Shown one piece after another: positions 44,110 through 53,421 of a stretch of DNA of 64,000 nt; position 1 is the stretch's first letter; every line of letters starts with the position of its first letter. The position numbers and the translations under genes are program-made. Below the pieces are notes generated by a model. It worked only from the letters and a program-made list of their open reading frames with translations. It had not been told where the DNA came from and ran no database searches. Origin of the DNA: CALKZN01 sp050633585 (GTDB lineage: Bacteria; Pseudomonadota; Gammaproteobacteria; Arenicellales; Arenicellaceae). The stretch lies in assembly GCA_050633585.1 (NCBI GenBank), contig JBOEGT010000002.1, positions 62,001 through 126,000 on the forward strand, in the 5' to 3' direction.

Positions 44110-44871
44110 ATGAATATTCTTATATCAAACGATGATGGTTATTTTTCTGCAGGCATCGAATGCCTCAGAGATCAGTTAATTGCTGCGGGGCATCACGTTT
44201 TTGTTGTAGCTCCAGATAGGGATTACAGTGCTTGTGGAATGTCGATCACATTACGCCAACCGGTCACAGTTCGTTCTGTTGGTGTTAATGAATATGCAGT
44301 ATCAGGTACGCCTGTTGACTGTGTGGGTTTAGCTCTTGGTGGTTTGATCAAGGAAGACATTGATTTGGTGGTGAGTGGTATTAATAATGGCGCGAATCTC
44401 TCTGATGATGTTTTTTATTCTGGAACAGCGGCGGCGGCAATGGAAGCGAGGCGATTAAGATATCCTAGTCTTGCGATTTCAATTCCTTCCGTTCAGCCGA
44501 ATCATTATGATACGGCAGCATCGGTAGCGATAAAATTGATTGAACGGTTGCATGACGTGCCCTATCGAGAAGAATTAGGGTTTATTAATGTCAATGTTCC
44601 TGATGTATCGCTGGAAGACTTACAAGGCCTGAAAGCGACTGCTCTGGGAGCACGACAAAGCCCTGAAAGGCATCGTGAAATTGTCAGTGAAAAAGGTGCT
44701 AGGCATTGCTGGTTAGGTAAAGTAGGGGCCTTCGTCGAGCCGCCTGAGGGCAGTGATGTATTGTATGATCATCAATGTGTTGAGCAAGGCTTTGCAAGTG
44801 TCACTCCTATTAAAGCGCAATGGCTGCATGAGCCGTTTTTAAAGAGTTGTTCTGAGTGGTTAGGTAGTTAA
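44110..44871 (+). CDS. surE: 5'-nucleotidase SurE
   Basis: Metal-dependent nucleoside monophosphate phosphatase. Seen: the metal-binding start MNILISNDDGYFSAGI, SGTPVDCVGLALG, and VVSGINNGANLSDDVFYSGTAAAAMEA. 253 aa. First gene of surE-pcm-yqaA-nlpD, each a few bases apart. Confidence 0.96.
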   Translation: MNILISNDDGYFSAGIECLRDQLIAAGHHVFVVAPDRDYSACGMSITLRQPVTVRSVGVNEYAVSGTPVDCVGLALGGLIKEDIDLVVSGINNGANLSDDVFYSGTAAAAMEARRLRYPSLAISIPSVQPNHYDTAASVAIKLIERLHDVPYREELGFINVNVPDVSLEDLQGLKATALGARQSPERHREIVSEKGARHCWLGKVGAFVEPPEGSDVLYDHQCVEQGFASVTPIKAQWLHEPFLKSCSEWLGS

Positions 44872-44879
44872 AGCCTAAA

Positions 44880-45560
44880 ATGATGGAAACAAATAGGCAA
44901 TCACAAATGGGTATTGGCATGACGTCAATGCGAGCGAGACATCGGTTAATTGATCAATTACGTTCATTAGGTGTGCGTGATGAAAAAGTATTGAATGTGA
45001 TGTTATCTGTTCCAAGGCATGAATTCCTCGAAGAAGCATTGAGTTCACATGCCTATGATAATGCCGCCTTGCCAATTGGTTACGGTCAAACCATATCTCA
45101 ACCTTTTACGGTGGCAATCATGACAGCGAAACTGAGAGAAAAGTTTCCTGATGGTATGAAGAATGTTCTTGAAATTGGTACGGGCTGTGGTTATCAAACG
45201 GCTGTGATTGCTCCTTTTTCAGAAAAAGTGATTTCTATTGAACGTATTACTCAATTGCATCGGAATGCCAGAGATCGTTTGTATGATTTAAAAGTCAGGA
45301 ATATTAAGTGTATTCATGCCGATGGTTTTTTGGGGTGTTGTGATTATGCGCCTTTTGATGGAATACTTGCGGCGGCTGTTTCGCAGGATGTTCCTGAGGA
45401 GTTGATTGAGCAACTGCAAGAGGGCGGTCGCTTAGTGATGCCTGTGACGGGGGGTAATAAAGAGCAAAATTTAATTGTTGTTGATAAAACATCAAGTGGC
45501 ATTAAAAAACAAACATTAGAATCAGTTGCTTTCGTACCGCGTGTTTCAGGCGTAATTTAA
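44880..45560 (+). CDS. pcm: Protein-L-isoaspartate O-methyltransferase
   Basis: Repairs isoaspartyl residues in aged proteins using SAM. Seen: GYGQTISQPFTVAIMTAKL and SAM motif I VLEIGTGCGYQTAVIA. 226 aa as given, slightly longer than E. coli (208). The start is uncertain: ATGs at 44883, 44907, 44919 and 44928 are in frame and none has a strong ribosome-binding site. Confidence 0.94.
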   Translation: MMETNRQSQMGIGMTSMRARHRLIDQLRSLGVRDEKVLNVMLSVPRHEFLEEALSSHAYDNAALPIGYGQTISQPFTVAIMTAKLREKFPDGMKNVLEIGTGCGYQTAVIAPFSEKVISIERITQLHRNARDRLYDLKVRNIKCIHADGFLGCCDYAPFDGILAAAVSQDVPEELIEQLQEGGRLVMPVTGGNKEQNLIVVDKTSSGIKKQTLESVAFVPRVSGVI

Positions 45561-45582
45561 TTTATTTTTCAATCGTATTTAA

Positions 45583-46173
45583 ATGAAAATTTTTGAACCT
45601 ATTTATCGCAAAACTTTAGAGTGGGCGGCACATCCAAAAGCAGAAAAAATATTAGGTGTTGTCAGTTTTGCGGAATCTTCATTTTTTCCGATTCCAGTGG
45701 ATGTCATGCTTGCCCCAATGTCGCTGGCTGATCGTTCAAAGGCATGGCGTTATGCCTTCATTGCGACGATTACTTCAGTCTTGGGAGCTATTTTTGGCTA
45801 TTTGATTGGAGCGTTTCTTTTTGAATCGATTGGTCAGCAAGTCATCACGGCAATGCATTGGCAAGAAAAGTTTGATCTCGTTAAAAAAGGCTTTGATGAT
45901 TATGGTGTTTGGATCATTCTTATCGCTAGTTTTACGCCATTTCCTTATAAAATTGTGACCATCTCTTCAGGGGTTTTTGGTATTGCCTTGTTGCCATTTA
46001 TTCTGTTGTCTATTGTAGGTCGTGGAGCACGATTTTATTTAGTGTGCGGTTTGGTGAAGTTCTTCGGTCCTAGTATTGAGGGAATGTTAGATAAGTGGGT
46101 TGAGCGAATTGGCTGGGGAGCGTTTGTGTTATTAATTTGTGCGGCTGTAGTATATAAATCACTCGGTCACTGA
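45583..46173 (+). CDS. YqaA-family (DedA-like) inner-membrane protein
   Basis: 196 aa with four to five hydrophobic segments. Seen: VVSFAESSFFPIPVDVMLAPMSLADRSKAW and the later SFTPFPYKIVTISSGVFGIALLPF, which are the SNARE-associated/DedA core as in YqaA. DedA proteins maintain membrane lipid transport and proton gradient; the exact job here is unknown. Commonly sits between pcm and nlpD in this lineage. Confidence 0.85.
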   Translation: MKIFEPIYRKTLEWAAHPKAEKILGVVSFAESSFFPIPVDVMLAPMSLADRSKAWRYAFIATITSVLGAIFGYLIGAFLFESIGQQVITAMHWQEKFDLVKKGFDDYGVWIILIASFTPFPYKIVTISSGVFGIALLPFILLSIVGRGARFYLVCGLVKFFGPSIEGMLDKWVERIGWGAFVLLICAAVVYKSLGH

Positions 46174-46195
46174 GCAAAAGAGGCATGGTTATTTA

Positions 46196-47095
46196 ATGAT
46201 TAAGGTTAAAAAAATAGTCGTAATCATTGTGCTCTTAATGTTATCCGCCTGTGGCAGTTCGAAGAGCCCGGTTGTATCTCGTTCAACGGTGGACCGTTTT
46301 GCTGAATCCGAGAAAATAGGCGGCAGGATTATTACGATTGTTGAGCGTGGCGACACTTGGTATGGAATCGCGTTTGCTAATAGTGTTGAAGTGTCTGATT
46401 TAACGGCATGGAATGGGATGAAAGAAACAGATAGTTTGCGCATTGGGCAGCGCATCCGCTTGACCAAGCCAATAGGGTTTAAGAAACCTCAACGTAATGC
46501 TGAGCAGGCATCAGTAGTGAATCAAGGTCAATCGGCAAAAGTTGTCGTTGTTGAGCCTCGAGCTGGCAGGGCAGTGGTTTCTAATTCAACGGCATCAAAA
46601 GAGGCTAAGCGGCAGAATTTTCAGAAACCAGCTCCGAATACTCAAGTGTCTAAGCCGAAACTCTCGGTGAAAAAACAACAAGCGAAACCTGAAACACAGG
46701 TGATTGCTAAGCCGCATGTTTTTAAGCAAAAAAATGTTCGTTGGTCTTGGCCTTTAAAGGGAAGAGTGGTGTCTAAGTTCTCTTTATCGAATGGACGAAA
46801 GGGGATTGATATCGCGGGAAAACAAAATCAACAAATCAAAGTGGCTGCACCGGGAAAAGTAGTCTATCAAGGCAACGGGATTAAAGGATATCGTAATTTA
46901 ATTATTATTAAACACACGGATAAGTTGCTAAGTGCTTATGCGCATAATAACAAAGTGTTTGTGCGAGAAGGTCAGTGGGTTGACGCGAACCAAACGATTT
47001 CAACTGTTGGTTTAAAGAACGGCAAGCCCTTATTGCATTTTGAAATTCGTCAAAACGGCAAGCCCGTTGATCCATTAAGGTATTTGGGTAGCTAA
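46196..47095 (+). CDS. nlpD: NlpD-like lipoprotein, LysM plus degenerate M23 domain
   Basis: Activates amidases at the division septum. Seen: lipobox LSAC|G at residue 19-20, a LysM domain with VERGDTWYGIAFANSVEVSDLTAWNG, a Lys/Gln/Pro-rich linker (about 105-175) and a C-terminal M23 (LytM) domain. The M23 metal residues are lost: the position of the first zinc His reads RKGIDIAG, and the second motif is LLHFEIR. It should thus regulate, not cut, peptidoglycan, as NlpD and EnvC do. 299 aa. rpoS, which usually follows nlpD, is absent here. Confidence 0.92.
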   Translation: MIKVKKIVVIIVLLMLSACGSSKSPVVSRSTVDRFAESEKIGGRIITIVERGDTWYGIAFANSVEVSDLTAWNGMKETDSLRIGQRIRLTKPIGFKKPQRNAEQASVVNQGQSAKVVVVEPRAGRAVVSNSTASKEAKRQNFQKPAPNTQVSKPKLSVKKQQAKPETQVIAKPHVFKQKNVRWSWPLKGRVVSKFSLSNGRKGIDIAGKQNQQIKVAAPGKVVYQGNGIKGYRNLIIIKHTDKLLSAYAHNNKVFVREGQWVDANQTISTVGLKNGKPLLHFEIRQNGKPVDPLRYLGS

Positions 47096-47228
47096 TCGTA
47101 CGTTTCTGCTGGAAAGATGTAATTATGACAACATAAGGCGCGACAATTGTACGTTGCACCGCTAAAATACAGCGTTTGAATATTGACCATAGAATAAAGC
47201 CAGTTTTGGAGCTTTTTAGAAATTATTT

Positions 47229-48545
47229 ATGCAGAAAATTACTCTTGGAATTTTAGGCCTTGGTACTGTCGGTGGTGGAACCGTCAATGTGCTTAAGCGT
47301 AATGCAAACATGATCAAAGGCAGAACAAATGCTCAGATTGACATTAAATCAGCTTTGGTGCGCTCGTTGGAAGGAGAGCGAATATGTGATTGTTCTGGAA
47401 TTCAGTTAACCACAAACCCAGATGATGTGTTAAATGACCCTGAAATTGATGTCATTGTTGAGTTGATTGGCGGAGAGACGCTGGCTAAAGAATGTGTTGA
47501 AAAAGCGATCGCGAATGGCAAGCATGTTGTGACAGCGAATAAAGCATTGATTGCAAACTCAGGCAATGAATTGTTTGCAGCTGCTGAGGCAAATAATGTG
47601 TCTATTGCTTATGAGGCATCAGTTGCTGGAGGCATTAGTATTATTAAGGCTTTGCGAGAAGGTTTAGCCGGTAATGAGATAGAGTTTATCGCCGGGATTA
47701 TTAATGGCACGGGTAACTTTATTTTGACCGAAATGCTTGAAAAAGGACGAGATTTTTCTGATGTTTTAACTGAGGCTCAAGAGCTCGGTTATGCTGAAGC
47801 TGATCCTACATTTGATGTTGAGGGAATTGATGCTGCTCATAAGCTAGCTATCCTTGCTGCTATTGGCTTTGGTATGCCGATCGACTTTCAGTCAGTTTAT
47901 ACTCAGGGTATTTCTGAACTTGATCTGGATGACCTCAAATATGCACAAGAATTAGGCTATCGTGTTAAGCATTTAGGTATCGCAAAACGTACTGAGAACG
48001 GTGTTGAACTTCGTGTTCACCCAACGTTGATTCCTGAAAAACGGTTAATTGCTAATGTTAATGGTGTGATGAATGCTATTTTAGTGAGGGGCGATGCAGT
48101 GGGAAATACCTTACATTATGGTGCTGGTGCTGGGGCGGCACCAACCGCTTCAGCTGTTGTGGCTGATATTGTCGATGTGGTAAGGCGTATTCAAACAAAT
48201 AGCTTGTCAAGCCAATCAGTGCCACATTTAGGTGTTGCCGCGGAGTATCTTACGCCTCAACCGTCCGTTGTCGTTGACGATTTTGTGACTGGGTTCTATG
48301 TTCGCCTAACCGTGAGTGATGAGCCGGGCGTCATGGCGCAAGTGACTCAAATCTTTGCAGAGCAAAATATTAGTATCGAAGCAGTTATTCAAAAGGAACC
48401 GGCTAACTCTCAAGAGCTTGTAAAAATTATTTTGTTAACTCAAGAGTGCCAAGAGAAGCTCTTGGATCAATGTATTGAGAGAATACAAGCATTGCCTGCA
48501 GTAAAAGCCCCAGCGGTAAAAATTCGCGTTGAACATTTAAATTGA
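47229..48545 (+). CDS. hom: Homoserine dehydrogenase
   Basis: Reduces aspartate semialdehyde to homoserine in the threonine/methionine pathway. Seen: NAD-binding LGILGLGTVGGGTVNVL, catalytic region GIINGTGNFILTEM, YAEADPTFDVEGIDAAHKLAILA and a C-terminal ACT domain (VRLTVSDEPGVMAQVTQIF) for feedback control. 438 aa, monofunctional, without aspartokinase. Followed by thrC after 17 nt. Confidence 0.96.
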   Translation: MQKITLGILGLGTVGGGTVNVLKRNANMIKGRTNAQIDIKSALVRSLEGERICDCSGIQLTTNPDDVLNDPEIDVIVELIGGETLAKECVEKAIANGKHVVTANKALIANSGNELFAAAEANNVSIAYEASVAGGISIIKALREGLAGNEIEFIAGIINGTGNFILTEMLEKGRDFSDVLTEAQELGYAEADPTFDVEGIDAAHKLAILAAIGFGMPIDFQSVYTQGISELDLDDLKYAQELGYRVKHLGIAKRTENGVELRVHPTLIPEKRLIANVNGVMNAILVRGDAVGNTLHYGAGAGAAPTASAVVADIVDVVRRIQTNSLSSQSVPHLGVAAEYLTPQPSVVVDDFVTGFYVRLTVSDEPGVMAQVTQIFAEQNISIEAVIQKEPANSQELVKIILLTQECQEKLLDQCIERIQALPAVKAPAVKIRVEHLN

Positions 48546-48562
48546 TGTAAATAGAGCTGAAC

Positions 48563-49954
48563 ATGAAATATATCAGTACCCGTGGTCAAGCAGAGCCACT
48601 TAGTTTTGAAGATGTTGTCCTCACTGGCTTAGCAAGTGATGGTGGTTTATATGTTCCCGAATCAATACCTCGCTTTTCTGAAGAGAAGATTGCGAGTTTT
48701 GCTGGCATGTCCTATGAGGAGCTAGCCTTTGAAGTGATGGCACCATTTGTTGGTGGTGAGATTCCTGACGAAGATTTTAAAAGATTAATTCAGCAGGCCT
48801 ACGCAAGTTTTCGTCATGGCGCAATTGCGCCGTTGGTTCAAACGGCCCACCAAGAATGGATTTTAGAGTTATTCCAAGGCCCGACTCTGGCGTTTAAAGA
48901 TTTTGCACTGCAATTATTGGGTTTGATTTTAGATTATTTTCTAAAAAAACGTGATCAAAAGGTTGTTGTGTTAGGGGCAACCTCAGGAGATACCGGTTCG
49001 GCAGCAATTGAAGGCTGTCGTAACTGTGAGAACATCGATATTTTTATTTTGCATCCGCATAACAGGGTGTCAGATGTTCAGCGTAAACAAATGACGAGCG
49101 TTATTTCTGATAATGTATTCAATATTGCGCTTGAGGGTAATTTTGATGATTGTCAAAACGCCGTAAAAGCCAGCTTCCGCGATCAAAGCTTTTTGCCTGA
49201 AGGCCGGCAGTTAGTGGCGGTAAATTCAATTAACTGGGCGCGCATTATGGCTCAGATTGTTTACTATTTTTATGCCGGCGCGGCATTAGGTTCGCCTTAC
49301 CGGAAAATGTCTTTTTCAGTGCCGACGGGGAATTTTGGTGATATTTATGCGGGATATTTAGCGGGCCAAATGGGTCTGCCAATCGATCAGTTGATTGTAG
49401 CGACGAATCAAAATGACATTTTACACCGTTGTATTAAAAACAATGATCACTCGAAAAAAGAATTAGCAAAAACCTTGTCTCCGAGTATGGATATTATGGT
49501 GTCGAGTAACTTTGAGCGAATGCTGTTTGACGTGCATGAGCGAGATGGTTCTGCTATCAGAAAACTGATGAATGATTTCTCGGATGGTGCTATGACTATT
49601 GATGAGAAACCGTTTGCTAACATTAAAAGCGTGTTCAGTAGTTTTCGATTAAACGATGCGGGTACCACTGAAGTGATTAACCAGGTTTATCAGGCAACCG
49701 AATACTTACTGGATCCTCACACGGCTATTGGTTTAGAGGCTGGGCGTCAAAATAGAACGAGCGCTGACGTGCCAATGATTTGTTTGGCCACAGCTCATCC
49801 AGCTAAGTTCCCAGAAGCGATTGAGCATGCTCAGCTTGATGTCCGAGCCGAGTTGCCAATGCATATGGCAGATTTATTTGATCGAGAAGAGCGTTGCGAA
49901 GTGCTTGATAATGACTTAAATGTTCTGCACGAATATATTGCTGATAAGATTTAA
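48563..49954 (+). CDS. thrC: Threonine synthase
   Basis: PLP enzyme converting phosphohomoserine to threonine, 463 aa. Seen: the opening MKYISTRGQAEPLSFEDVVL, PLP-lysine motif QGPTLAFKDFALQLLG, VLGATSGDTGSAAIEG and FSVPTGNFGDIYAGYLA. Fits the longer type shared by E. coli and yeast-like enzymes. Two-gene operon with hom; terminator follows. Confidence 0.96.
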   Translation: MKYISTRGQAEPLSFEDVVLTGLASDGGLYVPESIPRFSEEKIASFAGMSYEELAFEVMAPFVGGEIPDEDFKRLIQQAYASFRHGAIAPLVQTAHQEWILELFQGPTLAFKDFALQLLGLILDYFLKKRDQKVVVLGATSGDTGSAAIEGCRNCENIDIFILHPHNRVSDVQRKQMTSVISDNVFNIALEGNFDDCQNAVKASFRDQSFLPEGRQLVAVNSINWARIMAQIVYYFYAGAALGSPYRKMSFSVPTGNFGDIYAGYLAGQMGLPIDQLIVATNQNDILHRCIKNNDHSKKELAKTLSPSMDIMVSSNFERMLFDVHERDGSAIRKLMNDFSDGAMTIDEKPFANIKSVFSSFRLNDAGTTEVINQVYQATEYLLDPHTAIGLEAGRQNRTSADVPMICLATAHPAKFPEAIEHAQLDVRAELPMHMADLFDREERCEVLDNDLNVLHEYIADKI

Positions 49955-50037
49955 ATGATGTTTTACAAAGGCTTGCTGTTTTAGCAGGACTTTTACTTGT
50001 TATATAGCAATTATTTAGCGTGTATCGAGTAATAAAT

Positions 50038-50081
50038 AAAAAGCCCGCACTGCTTGTTAAAAGCAAGTGCGGGCTTTTTTT
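50038..50081. terminator. Bidirectional terminator between thrC and the cytochrome c5 gene
   Basis: AAAAAGCCCGCACT pairs with AGTGCGGGCTTTTT around a partly paired 14-nt loop, with T-tract; convergent genes on both sides. Confidence 0.9.
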
Positions 50082-50116
50082 ATTGTTGCTGTTTTTTTGT
50101 TTATTGCATAAAGTTC

Positions 50117-50599
50117 TTATTGTGATGCCTGAACCATATAGTCAACAGCGGCTTTGACTTCGTCGTCACTTAAACTTTGCCCGCCTCTGGCTGGCATTGC
50201 TCCTAAGCCGTTGATTGCACTGTCATATAGAGTATCTTGACCTTTGCCTAGTCTCGCAGTCCATTGTTCTGCTTTGCCAACAATGGGTGCGCCAGCAACG
50301 CCTGAGCTATGGCAGGCAACACACGCTGCGTTGTAGACTGTCTCGCCACTGACTTCTTGTGCCTGAGCTTCTGGAACGGCATTTGCTACTGTACCAATTG
50401 CGACTTTACCAATTGGAGCGATTTGCTCAACAATGGATGGAGTTCTTTCAGCGTCTTTTTCAGCGCGTAATCTTTCGTTGACCTCTCCCGCATTAATAGT
50501 CGCTAGGACCATTAGTATTGCTGTTAATACAGTCATGGCAATGATCATGCCAATAAAATTACGCGAAAACTTGTTATCGCTCATTGGTTGTTCACTCAT
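50117..50599 (-). CDS. Membrane-anchored cytochrome c5-type protein
   Basis: 160 aa. An N-terminal anchor helix (about 14-37) is followed by a linker and a single class I heme c domain with CVACH, then GAMPARGGQSLSDDEVKAAVDYM carrying the axial Met. A GAGGAAAG ribosome-binding site supports the start. Likely a periplasmic electron carrier to a terminal oxidase. Confidence 0.9.
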   Translation of the reverse strand: MSEQPMSDNKFSRNFIGMIIAMTVLTAILMVLATINAGEVNERLRAEKDAERTPSIVEQIAPIGKVAIGTVANAVPEAQAQEVSGETVYNAACVACHSSGVAGAPIVGKAEQWTARLGKGQDTLYDSAINGLGAMPARGGQSLSDDEVKAAVDYMVQASQ

Positions 50600-50750
50600 T
50601 ATACTTTCCTCACAAAGATCAATAAGACGTATATTTTTACAAATATAATTTGGCTATTTTACCCAAAATATAATAACCAAAAATTAATGCCGATCCGATT
50701 ATAAATGAATAATGTGGCTAGTACAGCATTATTCATTTATTAGCGCCGTA

Positions 50751-52253
50751 TCATTTTAAGATTGAGCCGAGAACGCCTCGAATAATCTGTCTTCCAAGGC
50801 GTGTGCCAATAGTTCTAGCAGCACTTTTGATTAATGTTTCAGAAATCGATTGGCGGCGACTTGACGAGCGTTTAGTTCTTGAACGCGACTTTTCTGCTTC
50901 TTCAAAACGCTCAAGTTCTAGCTCACGAGCTTCTTCTTGCGCTTCCATTTTTGCCTCTTCTTCGGCTCTTTCACGGAGTAACTCATAAGCCGATTCGCGG
51001 TCAATGGTCGTATCGTATTTCCCGTTATAGGGTGAGCGCTGGATGTGCTCTGTGCGTTCAGAGTCTGTCATTGGCCCAATGCGAGACTCTGGCGGCCTAA
51101 TTAAGATGCGTTCAACTTCCGTAGGGCTACCTTTTTCATCAAGAATAGAGACTAGTGCTTCGCCAATACCTAATTCCGTAATGCATTCTCGCGTATCAAT
51201 ATTGGGGTTTGTGCGAAACGTGTCAGCGACTGCTGAGATTGTTTTCTTATCTTTTGGTGTGAAAGCTCTTAAAGCGTGCTGGATTTTAAGGCCTAGTTGC
51301 CCGAGGATATCTTGTGGAATATCTAAAGGGTTTTGTGAGATGAAGTAAATGCCGACACCTTTGGAGCGGATTAAACGAACGACTTGTTCAATTTTTTCGA
51401 CTAGCACTTTTGGCGCGTCTTCAAAAATTAGGTGGGCTTCATCAAAGAAAAGAACAAATTTTGGTTTTTCAGGGTCGCCGACTTCCGGTAAGTTTTCAAA
51501 AAGTTCCGACATTAGCCAAATTAAGAAGACAGCATACAGCTTTGGGGAGTTATGAATGACTTTTGTGACATCCATGATGTTAATGATGCCATTACCGCTA
51601 AAGTCAAAACTCATTAAGTCACTGAGTTTAATGGCTGGTTCTCCAAGAAAATCTTCACCACCTTGTTCTTCCAGTACAATCAATCCGCGTTGAATGGCGC
51701 CAATACTGGCGGATGAAATATTGCCGTATTCACCTTTTAATTCTTTGGCATTGTCTGCCATCCATGTAAGCATGGCGCGAAGGTCTTTGAGGTCTAAGAT
51801 CAACCAGCCATTATCGTCCGCTACTTTGAAGCATGTATAAAGCACGCCAGTCTGAGTGTCATTTAGCTCTAAAAGACTTGACCACAATAAAGGGCCTATT
51901 TCACTGACTGTTGTGCGAATAGGGTGTCCTTGTTTTCCTAGAAAGTCCCAAAATACGACGGGAGAGCCTTTCATTTCATAGCCATCAATGCGAATTTTTT
52001 CAATTCGTTCATCGATTTTAGGGTGCGGTTTGGCAGGTTTTGCGAGCCCGGAAATATCACCTTTCACATCTGCAAGAAAAACGGGGACGCCCATTTGAGA
52101 AAAACTTTCAGCGAGGATTTGCAGCGTTATTGTTTTACCTGTTCCTGTCGCGCCAGCAATCATGCCATGGCGGTTGGCCATTTTTCCGAGTAAGTGAACT
52201 TGTTTTTCATGATTGCCGCCGACTAAAAATTGAGGTGCTGCGTTATTAGACAT
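50751..52253 (-). CDS. HerA-like ATPase, DUF853/YjgR family
   Basis: 500 aa, cytoplasmic. Seen: Walker A AGATGTGKTITLQ (about 33-45), Walker B KFVLFFDEAHLIFED, and RSKGVGIYFISQNPLDIPQDILGQLG, typical of the YjgR/DUF853 family of HerA-related P-loop ATPases. The C-terminal 80 residues are Glu/Arg/Ser-rich, likely coiled or disordered. Function unproven; members are thought to act on DNA or in stress responses. Confidence 0.88.
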   Translation of the reverse strand: MSNNAAPQFLVGGNHEKQVHLLGKMANRHGMIAGATGTGKTITLQILAESFSQMGVPVFLADVKGDISGLAKPAKPHPKIDERIEKIRIDGYEMKGSPVVFWDFLGKQGHPIRTTVSEIGPLLWSSLLELNDTQTGVLYTCFKVADDNGWLILDLKDLRAMLTWMADNAKELKGEYGNISSASIGAIQRGLIVLEEQGGEDFLGEPAIKLSDLMSFDFSGNGIINIMDVTKVIHNSPKLYAVFLIWLMSELFENLPEVGDPEKPKFVLFFDEAHLIFEDAPKVLVEKIEQVVRLIRSKGVGIYFISQNPLDIPQDILGQLGLKIQHALRAFTPKDKKTISAVADTFRTNPNIDTRECITELGIGEALVSILDEKGSPTEVERILIRPPESRIGPMTDSERTEHIQRSPYNGKYDTTIDRESAYELLRERAEEEAKMEAQEEARELELERFEEAEKSRSRTKRSSSRRQSISETLIKSAARTIGTRLGRQIIRGVLGSILK

Positions 52254-52581
52254 GATTCTTCCTGTGTTAAGTTTTCTTTTTGGTTTGATCTTTATTACTG
52301 GTGTCTCATTTTTAGCGGCAAGCTCTTCTCTGCCTAGATAAAAAATGAATTACCGATTAGATTAAGTAATTTAAGATATTTCTGGGTGTTTTTCTAACGT
52401 GTTAATTAGAACAGTTTCAGTTGTAAAATCCAAATTCAATAGATGAAAATAATACATCATTGGCTGAATGCTCTATAATAGCGACGACAAGGCTACTCAA
52501 AACAAGCTGTTACAAGGATTTTGATTGGTCAAAATAAGAAAAATCTCTATGAAGTACAGATAATAAAAACAGGAGAAAACT
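52254..52581 (+). other. Intergenic region before dodecin
   Basis: 328 bp between divergent genes. A TATAAT hexamer at 52474-52479 could be the -10 element for the dodecin-folE unit, but the -35 position (AATACA) is a poor match. An AGGAGAA ribosome-binding site lies before dodecin. Nothing else stands out. Confidence 0.4.
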
Positions 52582-52785
52582 ATGTCAGTCGCAAAAGTTA
52601 CAGAAATTTCTGCATCGTCCAAAAAAAGCTTTGAAGATGCTATTGAAAAGGGCGTTGAAAGAGCGAGTAAAACATTAAAAAACGTGACAAGTGCTTGGGT
52701 TAAAGATCAGCAGGTTGAGGTTGAAGATGGCAAGGTCACGGAATATAGAGTCGCAATGAAAGTGACATTTATTTTAGAAGATTAA
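52582..52785 (+). CDS. Dodecin, flavin-storage protein
   Basis: 67 aa. Seen: the family layout MSVAKVTEISASSKKSFEDAI, then VTSAWVKDQQVEVEDGKVTEYRVAMKVTFIL, including the flavin-stacking Trp39. Assembles as a 12-mer that binds flavin dimers. Fourteen bases before folE, so the two may be co-expressed, although folE makes pterin/folate precursors from the same GTP source as flavin. Confidence 0.93.
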   Translation: MSVAKVTEISASSKKSFEDAIEKGVERASKTLKNVTSAWVKDQQVEVEDGKVTEYRVAMKVTFILED

Positions 52786-52799
52786 ATATATATTGTATT

Positions 52800-53363
52800 A
52801 TGACATTTGATGTTGATAAGGCTGCGGGCCTTTATAAAGAAATTATTAAGCAAGTTGGCGAAGATACTGAACGTGACGGTTTGCTAGATACGCCAAAGCG
52901 TGCGGCAAAAGCCATGCAGTTTCTCACTCGCGGTTATAACCAGTCGTTAGAAGAAGTCGTCAATAACGCTGTTTTTGAGACAACAAATGACCAAATGGTG
53001 ATTGTTCGTGGCATTGAAGTGTACTCAATGTGTGAGCATCACATGCTGCCATTCATTGGCACATGCCACGTCGGTTACCTTCCATCAGAAAAAGTTATAG
53101 GTCTATCCAAAATTGCTCGTATTGTAGATATGTTTGCAAGACGTCTGCAAATTCAAGAACAGATGACCCAAGAAATTGCCGAAGCAATTCAAGAGGTAAC
53201 TGGAGCAAGAGGTGTTGGAGTATTAGTTGAAGCAAAACACTTGTGCATGATGATGCGCGGTGTTGAAAAGCAAAATTCATCAATGAAAACGTCGGTGATG
53301 TTGGGTTCATTTCGTTCGGATGTAAAAACTCGAGCAGAATTTTTGAATTTGATTTCGATTTAG
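52800..53363 (+). CDS. folE: GTP cyclohydrolase I
   Basis: Converts GTP to dihydroneopterin triphosphate, first step of folate synthesis. Seen: zinc/catalytic motifs MCEHHMLPFIGTCHVGYLP and KHLCMMMRGVEKQNSSMKTS, and GLSKIARIVDMFARRLQIQE. 187 aa, normal for the bacterial enzyme. Confidence 0.96.
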   Translation: MTFDVDKAAGLYKEIIKQVGEDTERDGLLDTPKRAAKAMQFLTRGYNQSLEEVVNNAVFETTNDQMVIVRGIEVYSMCEHHMLPFIGTCHVGYLPSEKVIGLSKIARIVDMFARRLQIQEQMTQEIAEAIQEVTGARGVGVLVEAKHLCMMMRGVEKQNSSMKTSVMLGSFRSDVKTRAEFLNLISI

Positions 53364-53421
53364 TTTGCTAATTTCAAGGCTTCTATAGATACTCCCACTT
53401 GGGGATGGAGTGAGGTATTAA

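Noticed and set aside
52474..52479. TATAAT as a confident promoter for dodecin-folE
   Set aside because: The -35 position matches only three of six bases, so it is mentioned only as a possibility.
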